From: Ruminiclostridium sp.
GTDB taxonomy: Bacteria; Bacillota_A; Clostridia; Oscillospirales; Ruminococcaceae
Length of the DNA: 11,107 bases
Reading direction: 5' to 3'
Assembly: GCA_017550775.1 (NCBI GenBank)
Contig: JAFZOA010000697.1
Location: 1-11,107 of the forward strand
Of the stretch, positions 6,498 through 11,107 are shown one piece after another (within the stretch, counting starts at the first letter, position 1; every line of letters begins with the position of its first letter). The position numbers and the translations under genes were made by a program. The notes under the pieces are model-generated. The model saw only the letters and a list, made by a program, of their open reading frames with translations, was not told where the DNA came from and did no database searches.

Positions 6498-7739
6498 TTA
6501 TCTGACCTGTCCGCAGCCGCTTATCAGGTATTTGTATGTGGTGAGCTCCTTCAGACCCATAGGTCCTCTCGCATGGAGCTTCTGTGTGGATATCCCTATC
6601 TCGGCTCCGAGACCGAACTCAAAGCCGTCTGTGAAGCGCGTGCTCGCGTTCACATAAACAGCCGCGGCATCTACGCACTTACGGAATTTCTGCGCATTGT
6701 TCAGGTTTATCGTCACTATGCACTCACTGTGCTTTGTACCGTACTTATTGATATGTGCGATAGCCTCGTCTATGCTCCCGACGGTCTTGACTGCGAGTAC
6801 ATAGTCGTTGAACTCTGTGGCGTAGTCCTCCTCGGTTGCGGGACGCTCGGTCTGCATGAACTTAGCGCAGGTCTCGTCGCCGTATATCTTCACTTTTCCG
6901 TTCCACTTGGCGTTCAGAGCGGTGTAGAACTGCTCTGCGACGTCCTTGTGTACCAGCACGGTCTCGATAGCGTTGCACACGCTCGGACGCTGGGTCTTTG
7001 CATTGTCGGTGATGTTCACGGCCATGTCGATGTCTGCGAACTTGTCAACATAGACGTGACAGTTGCCCTCGCCGGTCTGTATCACCGGTATCGTGGAATT
7101 CTGTCTCACCGAGCGGATAAGTCCGCCGCCGCCGCGGGGAATGAGCACGTCGATGTATTTGTCCGCCTTCATAAGGTCTCCGGCTACCGCGCGGGAGGTG
7201 TCCGCCACGAGCTGAACCGCGTCCTCGGGCATTCCCGCTTCACTCAGAGCTGTGCGCATTATCCCGACAAGGCACTTGTTGGAGTAGATAGCGTCGCTTC
7301 CTCCGCGAAGAATGCAGACATTGCCGGATTTGAGGCACAGCGCCGCCGCGTCCACAGTCACGTTCGGGCGGGACTCAAAGATGATGCCGATAACGCCGAG
7401 CGGAACGCGGGTCTTCTCCACGATAAGACCGTTCGGGAGCTCCTCGCCGCCGATGATCTCACCGATCGGGTCTTTAAGCTCCATGACCTGTCTTACGCCC
7501 TCGCTCATGCCTTCTATGCGTGCTTCCGTGAGGGTGAGGCGGTCTATCATCGCCTCGGACATTCCGTTCACCTTTGCGTTTTCGATATCGCGTTTGTTTT
7601 CCTTAATGATCGTATCCTTGCTTTCAATAAGCTTGTCGGCTATCGATTTCAGGGCATTGTTCTTCTGCCTTGTTCCTACCGATGTCATTTCAAGCTCTGC
7701 TTTTTTTGCCGCTGTTCCAAGTTCGTCTATATAGCTCAT
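6498..7739 (-). CDS. proA: gamma-glutamyl phosphate reductase (glutamate-5-semialdehyde dehydrogenase)
   Basis: ProA reduces gamma-glutamyl phosphate with NADPH to glutamate-5-semialdehyde, the second step of proline synthesis, directly after ProB. The 413 residues match the family length. Visible family signatures include VPLGVIGIIFESRPNVTVDA (around 112-131), KSGNVCILRGGSDAI (around 137-151), the GEGNCHVYVD stretch (around 223-232) and the catalytic cysteine C255 in RPSVCNAIET. An in-frame ATG at 7757 would add six residues. However, the Shine-Dalgarno AAAGGA (7749-7754) lies inside that extension and 9 nt before the ATG at 7739, so the inner ATG is chosen. The start then lies 18 nt after the proB stop, a tight proBA arrangement that fits the two enzymes acting together on an unstable intermediate. 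Confidence 0.97.
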   Translation of the reverse strand: MSYIDELGTAAKKAELEMTSVGTRQKNNALKSIADKLIESKDTIIKENKRDIENAKVNGMSEAMIDRLTLTEARIEGMSEGVRQVMELKDPIGEIIGGEELPNGLIVEKTRVPLGVIGIIFESRPNVTVDAAALCLKSGNVCILRGGSDAIYSNKCLVGIMRTALSEAGMPEDAVQLVADTSRAVAGDLMKADKYIDVLIPRGGGGLIRSVRQNSTIPVIQTGEGNCHVYVDKFADIDMAVNITDNAKTQRPSVCNAIETVLVHKDVAEQFYTALNAKWNGKVKIYGDETCAKFMQTERPATEEDYATEFNDYVLAVKTVGSIDEAIAHINKYGTKHSECIVTINLNNAQKFRKCVDAAAVYVNASTRFTDGFEFGLGAEIGISTQKLHARGPMGLKELTTYKYLISGCGQVR

Positions 7740-7757
7740 TTGTTCATATCCTTTCAT

Positions 7758-8543
7758 TTAACGCACAAGGTCAAAAACCGTGCATTTTGCCGTTCCGTCA
7801 AATATCCCGTATAACCGCTCCGGGTCGTCGCCGTTGATTATCACCGTCGGTATGCCTTTTTCTCCGGCTATCGAAGCCGCTTCGAGCTTGGTTATCATTC
7901 CGCCGCTTGCGAGCTCGCTTCCCTTGGCTCTCGCGGAGCTTATCATCTCGTCGGTAAGCTTTGTAACCAGCGGGATATGCTTTGCTTCCGGGTCGGAGGG
8001 GTTTCGGTCGTAAAGCCCGTCCACATCGGTGAGTATCACGAGTAGATCCGCCTCGCAGAGCTGCGCCATTATCGCGGAGAGTGTGTCGTTCTCGTCGAAG
8101 TCGAGCTGTTCGATCGAGACGGTGTCGTTCGCGTTGATGATCGGTACGATCTTCATTTCAAGCAGGCGGTGCAGGGTATTGAACGCGTTTTCGTGGCGGG
8201 TCTTGTTGCTGATGACATCGCGGGTCACGAGAAGCTGCGCTACGGTATGGTTGAACTTTGAGAATTCACGGTCGTAGATGTTCATGAGCTCGCACTGACC
8301 GATCGCCGCGCACGCCTGCTTGGTAGGGATATCGGTAGGTCGGGTGGTAAGTCCCGCTCGTCCTACGCCTATGCCGACAGCGCCCGAGGTAACGAATATC
8401 ACGTCGTGACCTTCATTTTTCAGATCCGACATCACCTCGATGAGCTTTCTTACGCGCCGGATATTTAGGTTTCCGGTCTTGTAGCAGAGAGTTGAGGTGC
8501 CGACCTTGATTACTACACGTTTTGCATTTCTGATCTTATCCAT
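7758..8543 (-). CDS. proB: glutamate 5-kinase, short form without PUA domain
   Basis: ProB phosphorylates glutamate with ATP to gamma-glutamyl phosphate, the first and normally proline-inhibited step of proline synthesis. The 261 residues form one amino-acid kinase domain. It shows VIKVGTSTL (11-19) for phosphate binding, VTSGAVGIG (51-59), the glutamate-binding region NANDTV (137-142) with FDENDTLSA (149-157), LTDVDGLYDR (171-180) and ASGGMITKLEAA (212-223). The E. coli enzyme is about 100 residues longer because of a C-terminal PUA domain, which is absent here, as in other short ProB proteins. The stop is genuine and is followed directly by proA, so this is not a truncation. GAGG lies 7 nt before the ATG. 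It is the first gene of the operon, with a promoter upstream. No proC is in the window. Confidence 0.97.
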   Translation of the reverse strand: MDKIRNAKRVVIKVGTSTLCYKTGNLNIRRVRKLIEVMSDLKNEGHDVIFVTSGAVGIGVGRAGLTTRPTDIPTKQACAAIGQCELMNIYDREFSKFNHTVAQLLVTRDVISNKTRHENAFNTLHRLLEMKIVPIINANDTVSIEQLDFDENDTLSAIMAQLCEADLLVILTDVDGLYDRNPSDPEAKHIPLVTKLTDEMISSARAKGSELASGGMITKLEAASIAGEKGIPTVIINGDDPERLYGIFDGTAKCTVFDLVR

Positions 8544-8588
8544 TTTATGTCCTCACATTATGTATGTTAAAATACACATATTTATTTT

Positions 8589-8617
8589 ATTATAACAAAT
8601 AAATGATGTAAAAGCAA
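8589..8617 (-). promoter_or_regulatory. sigma-A-type promoter for the proB operon
   Basis: On the minus strand TTGCTT (-35, 8612-8617) and a perfect TATAAT (-10, 8589-8594) are 17 nt apart, with TG one base before the -10 (extended -10). The predicted leader is only about 38 nt. That leaves no room for a T-box or other large attenuator, so proline control, if any, would be at the promoter or on the enzyme. Confidence 0.8.
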
Positions 8618-8718
8618 TAGAAAAATGAAAAAAACCGTGTCAAATTATAAAAACATCGCCGGATAAAACATTCCTGCTTTGAGAAAATACTATTTTTCAC
8701 TTTATCATACAATTTTTA

Positions 8719-8747
8719 TTGACAAATCCGAAAATCTATTGTATAAT
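8719..8747 (+). promoter_or_regulatory. consensus sigma-A promoter for comFB
   Basis: A perfect TTGACA (-35, 8719-8724) and a perfect TATAAT (-10, 8742-8747) lie exactly 17 nt apart. This is the strongest promoter in the window and points only at comFB, so the small protein is probably well expressed. Transcription should begin near 8754. Confidence 0.9.
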
Positions 8748-8753
8748 AACTAT

Positions 8754-8851
8754 AATTGTGGGGGCGGAAGTCAGAACGCTCCGGTCATTTTGGTCCCGGC
8801 TCATTGTGAGCTGTTGCAGATGCAATGGAGCACTGCGGAAAGGAATTTATT
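8754..8851 (+). promoter_or_regulatory. structured 5' leader of comFB
   Basis: The roughly 98-nt leader can form several stems. GGGGCG (8761-8766) pairs with CGCTCC (8777-8782), 6 bp with one G-U. CGGCTCA (8797-8803) pairs with TGAGCTG (8807-8813), 7 bp with one G-U and a 3-nt loop. GCTCC (8778-8782) can instead pair with GGAGC (8827-8831) just before the Shine-Dalgarno GGAAAGGA (8837-8844), so two folds compete. No known riboswitch consensus is recognised. The pairings are seen in the sequence; a regulatory role is inference. Confidence 0.4.
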
Positions 8852-9142
8852 ATGTCTGTCGTAAACTCAATGGAGAACATTGTCGAAGTTTGTCTCTCAG
8901 AGCTGCTTAAAGAAGATCCCGAGTGCTGCACCTGTGAACACTGCATGAACGATATGATGTGTCTTGCGCTGAACGCGCTCCCGCCGAAGTATGTAAGCTC
9001 AGAGAAGGGCGCTCTCTTCTCTAAGATCAGCAATGCTATGGCGCAGCAGCGTTCTATCGACGTTCGCGTAGCCTGCATCAACGCCCTGGAATTTGTCAAG
9101 GGTCACCCGCATCATCCGAGACCGGACATAGCAGGAGCATAA
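8852..9142 (+). CDS. comFB: ComFB-family protein (late competence protein family)
   Basis: This small cytoplasmic protein of 96 residues has the ComFB-domain pattern. A short helix (MENIVEVCLSELLKEDPE, 7-24) precedes a cysteine cluster at C25, C26, C28, C31 and C37. The typical LALNALPPKYV (38-48) and a C-terminal helical part follow. The cysteines suit a metal (zinc) site. The family is named after a Bacillus subtilis competence-operon gene of unclear role; related proteins in cyanobacteria have been reported to bind cyclic di-GMP. Whether this one does is inference. An in-frame ATG at 8825 would add nine residues, but GGAAAGGA (8837-8844) sits 7 nt before the ATG at 8852, which decides the start. 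It is the only plus-strand gene, stands alone with a consensus promoter, and has no com genes beside it, so a competence role is not supported by context. Confidence 0.88.
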   Translation: MSVVNSMENIVEVCLSELLKEDPECCTCEHCMNDMMCLALNALPPKYVSSEKGALFSKISNAMAQQRSIDVRVACINALEFVKGHPHHPRPDIAGA

Positions 9143-9170
9143 TTTGTAAAGCCTTTTTCGACGAACTGAA

Positions 9171-9207
9171 AGCCCTCTGTCTTTATCGACAGGGGGCTCT
9201 TTGTGTT
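9171..9207. terminator. probable bidirectional terminator between comFB and the phosphoesterase gene
   Basis: An 11-bp stem with one G-T mismatch (AGCCCTCTGTC at 9171-9181, GACAGGGGGCT at 9188-9198) has a 6-nt loop. It lies 28 nt after the comFB stop and 15 nt after the convergent phosphoesterase stop. On the plus strand it is followed by CTTTGTGTT and on the minus strand by TTTCAGTT, so the T tracts are imperfect on both sides. Its place between two convergent genes supports use in both directions. Confidence 0.75.
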
Positions 9208-9213
9208 ATTCTG

Positions 9214-10017
9214 TTATTGTCCGACAGTGATAAGCGTAAGCTCCGGGCGGTTGAATATCCGCGGCGCAAACAGCTCCCGCAGCCTGCGTTCAAGCCCCTT
9301 GCTAACGATCATCTCCGTGCCGTTCATGTAGTATTCTCCGGCGGTGTACTTCGGGAAGATACCCTGACCGGAGGCATAAACTCCGTTTAACAGCGGCGGA
9401 AATCTCCACTGTCCGCCGTGCGCGTGACCGCTGAGTATCAGGTCAAACCCCCGTCCGCTGAGAACCGGGAACTCCTCGGGGTAGTGGTTTATCAGCACGT
9501 TGAACATATCCGGCGAAAGCTCCTTCTCGCAGGCCTCGACCTGATTGGTATATGCCGCACCGTCTATGCCCGAAATGCGGATATTCCCGATATCGACATA
9601 TCCTCCGTCCAGTACGGTAACTCCGAGATCGCGCATATCCTGCTTTATAAGCCGCTCTTCACCCGGTTCCCCGTATGTCTCATGATTGCCGATCGAGTAA
9701 ATGCACGGGTAAAGTGCAGTCAGCCGCTTCACGAGCGTCATGGAGTAACCCTCTCCGCGGTGCTTGTTGAACAGGTCGCCGCCGAATATCACCGCGTCCG
9801 GGTCAAAGCGCTTTACCGCGTTCACAAGCTCCCCCATGTCGTACCCGTAATACGACGAATGTACGTCGGACAGGAAGGCGAGCTTCACGGGCTTGAAGAC
9901 CTTGTCGGTCTGAACGGTGTAGGAAATACATTCGAGCTCCGTGTTGAAGGCGTATGTAGTCGCGACTGCCACCGCGGTGATGATCGCCGAAAGTATGATG
10001 AGTTTACGTCTGGTCAT
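9214..10017 (-). CDS. membrane-anchored metallophosphoesterase (YkuE/YaeI-like)
   Basis: The 267-residue form begins MTRRK followed by a hydrophobic segment (about 5-24), a signal anchor that would place the enzyme outside the membrane. The calcineurin-like catalytic core has all metal-binding motifs in order: DVH (D51, H53), GGDLFN (D81, N84), GNHE (N111, H112), H178 in INHYP and GHAHGG (H198, H200). Relatives of this type hydrolyse phosphoesters and some act on UDP-diacylglucosamine or lipids; the substrate here is unknown. An upstream in-frame ATG at 10053 would add 12 residues that overlap trpS. AAGGA touches that ATG with no spacing, so it is a poor start. The ATG at 10017 begins 2 nt after the trpS stop without a clear Shine-Dalgarno site, which suggests re-initiation by ribosomes ending trpS. 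The start is therefore fairly but not fully certain. Confidence 0.9.
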   Translation of the reverse strand: MTRRKLIILSAIITAVAVATTYAFNTELECISYTVQTDKVFKPVKLAFLSDVHSSYYGYDMGELVNAVKRFDPDAVIFGGDLFNKHRGEGYSMTLVKRLTALYPCIYSIGNHETYGEPGEERLIKQDMRDLGVTVLDGGYVDIGNIRISGIDGAAYTNQVEACEKELSPDMFNVLINHYPEEFPVLSGRGFDLILSGHAHGGQWRFPPLLNGVYASGQGIFPKYTAGEYYMNGTEMIVSKGLERRLRELFAPRIFNRPELTLITVGQ

Positions 10018-10019
10018 GC

Positions 10020-11107
10020 TTACTGGTTGGCGTTTTTGAGCAGGGTCTCCCATTCCTTGATTATGGAACGGTCCTCAAAGTAGTTTATTCTCATAGCCTT
10101 GCGGACGCGCGCGAGTGTCGCGTTGGTTTTCTCAACGGCGTTCGCTGTACCGGTCGCAATGATGTCATATACCGCGCCGATGTCCTTCTCCCACTTTGCG
10201 CGCTCGGCTCTTATCGGGCTGAGTGTTTCTTCGAGGACGTTTATGAGGAACTTCTTGCACACGCCGTCACCGAGACCTCCGCGGCGGTAGTGCTCCTTCA
10301 TTTCTTCAAGATTTGCGTAGTCGGGAAGGTACTCCGCGAAATGCGCGTCCGTGCAGAGCGCGTCGAGGTATGTGAACACGACGTTGCCCTCGGTATGACC
10401 GGGGTCGCTTATCTGGAGGTGCAGCGGGTCGGTGTACATCTTGCCGTTGACCTGCTTCTTTATGGTAGCCGCAGTATCGGAAAGGTAGATGCAGTTTCCG
10501 AGCGACTTGCTCATTTTCGCCTTGCCGTCAACGCCGGGAAGTCTGCGCTGGAACTCGTTTTCGGGTATCATCGCCTTCGGTGTGACGAGCGTTTCTCCGT
10601 AGATCTTGTTGAACTTCTCGACGATCTCTCTTGCCTGTTCGAGCATGGGTAGCTGGTCTTCGCCCACCGGAACAACGTTCGCGTCGAATGCGGTGATATC
10701 TGCTGTCTGCGAAACGGGGTAGGTGAAGAAGCCTGCGGGGAGACCCTCGTCGGTAAAGCCTCTCATCTGTATCTCGGCCTTGATAGTGGGATTTCGGGAA
10801 AGTCTTGCCGTGGTGACAAGGTTGAGGTAGTAGAAGGTGAGCGCGTGCAGGGCGGGAAGTGCGGACTGCACACAGATCGTGGTCTTGGCGGGGTCGATGC
10901 CGACGGAGAGATAGTCGAGCACGACGTTTACTATGTTGTCGCGTATCTTTCCGGGATCGTCGGCGTTATCGGTGAGCGCCTGGTCGTCCGCGATAAGAAT
11001 GTTTATCTCATCAAACTCCCCGGAATTCTGGAGCTCGACTCTTCTTTTGAGCGAGCCGACATAGTGACCGAGGTGTAAGCGTCCGGTGGGGCGGTCACCC
11101 GTGAGGA
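10020..11107 (-). CDS. trpS: tryptophanyl-tRNA synthetase (start beyond window edge)
   Basis: This class I aminoacyl-tRNA synthetase charges tRNA-Trp in the cytoplasm. The reading frame is open to the window edge: the first visible residues read LTGDRPTGRLHLGHYVG and contain the HIGH signature (HLGH). The stretch DDQALTDNADDPGKIRDNI follows. Later AKMSKS carries the KMSKS ATP-binding loop. About 361 residues are visible and probably fewer than ten are missing, judged from how close the HIGH region usually lies to the start. The overall pattern (GDRPTG, QALTD, TADITAFDANVVPVGEDQ, the C-terminal YRRGGLGDG region) resembles the TrpRS type I recall from streptococci more than the B. subtilis type. 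A GTG inside the frame at 10922 is not the start. The stop is followed after 2 nt by the phosphoesterase gene, so the two are probably co-transcribed. The promoter lies outside the window. Confidence 0.96.
   Translation of the reverse strand, partial: LTGDRPTGRLHLGHYVGSLKRRVELQNSGEFDEINILIADDQALTDNADDPGKIRDNIVNVVLDYLSVGIDPAKTTICVQSALPALHALTFYYLNLVTTARLSRNPTIKAEIQMRGFTDEGLPAGFFTYPVSQTADITAFDANVVPVGEDQLPMLEQAREIVEKFNKIYGETLVTPKAMIPENEFQRRLPGVDGKAKMSKSLGNCIYLSDTAATIKKQVNGKMYTDPLHLQISDPGHTEGNVVFTYLDALCTDAHFAEYLPDYANLEEMKEHYRRGGLGDGVCKKFLINVLEETLSPIRAERAKWEKDIGAVYDIIATGTANAVEKTNATLARVRKAMRINYFEDRSIIKEWETLLKNANQ

Larger units (their letters stand above)
8544..8851. promoter_or_regulatory. divergent intergenic region between proB and comFB
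   Basis: This stretch of about 308 nt holds no gene that I can support. It carries the proB promoter on the minus strand, the comFB promoter on the plus strand with about 100 bp between their -35 boxes, and the comFB leader. The part from 8544 to about 8747 is very AT-rich, while the leader from about 8760 to 8836 is clearly richer in G and C. No tRNA, T-box leader or known riboswitch class is visible. Confidence 0.7.

Noticed and set aside
6141..7814. Long plus-strand open frame (557 codons) opposite proA and the membrane-protein gene
   Set aside because: It runs across two real minus-strand genes and their junction, with low-complexity shadow-like composition and no start signal.
8544..8590. 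T-box or proline-responsive leader before proB
   Set aside because: The predicted leader is about 38 nt and holds no specifier loop or antiterminator.
8683..8698. Near-palindrome GAAAATACTATTTTTC between the two divergent promoters
   Set aside because: Imperfect, made almost wholly of A and T in an AT-rich region, and matches no operator I know.
10920..10922. GTG as the start of trpS
   Set aside because: The frame continues upstream to the window edge with the HIGH motif and other TrpRS signatures, so this valine is internal.

Overview
The window reads as a piece of chromosome from a motile, anaerobic Gram-positive bacterium of the Clostridia, most likely close to Ruminococcus/Oscillospiraceae. 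This is inferred from the gene set (a short ProB without a PUA domain, CheV, a ComFB-family protein, an FkbM-like protein next to glmS). It also fits the purine-rich Shine-Dalgarno sites of the AAAGGAG type, the near-consensus sigma-A promoters with 17-nt spacers, and AT-rich intergenic DNA between clearly GC-richer genes. I see no insertion sequence, phage gene, CRISPR array, tRNA or rRNA.

All genes but one lie on the minus strand, so the window is described from right to left. At the right edge, trpS (nearly complete, cut by the window end) is followed after 2 nt by a membrane-anchored metallophosphoesterase gene. These converge with the only plus-strand gene, comFB, and a shared, probably bidirectional, terminator hairpin lies between them. 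comFB has its own strong promoter and a roughly 98-nt leader that can fold. It stands back to back with a five-gene operon: proB, proA, a single-span membrane protein of unknown function, a HAD-family phosphatase and a uridine-kinase-like P-loop kinase. Gaps inside this operon are small or negative (18 nt, 9 nt, an 11-nt overlap, 15 nt).

Left of that operon come two more transcription units, each with a recognisable promoter. One is a single gene for CheV (CheW domain plus receiver domain), ended by a good intrinsic terminator. The other is glmS followed by the N-terminal part of an FkbM-like protein that runs off the left edge. The glmS leader is only about 80 nt and holds no visible glmS ribozyme.

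Functionally the region is mostly housekeeping: the first two steps of proline synthesis, glucosamine-6-phosphate synthesis, tryptophanyl-tRNA charging and phosphate-ester chemistry. Two signalling genes, cheV and comFB, are added. I do not see a clear new multi-gene system. The items most worth a second look are comFB with its structured leader, and the conserved-looking tail of the proBA operon, including its unknown membrane protein.
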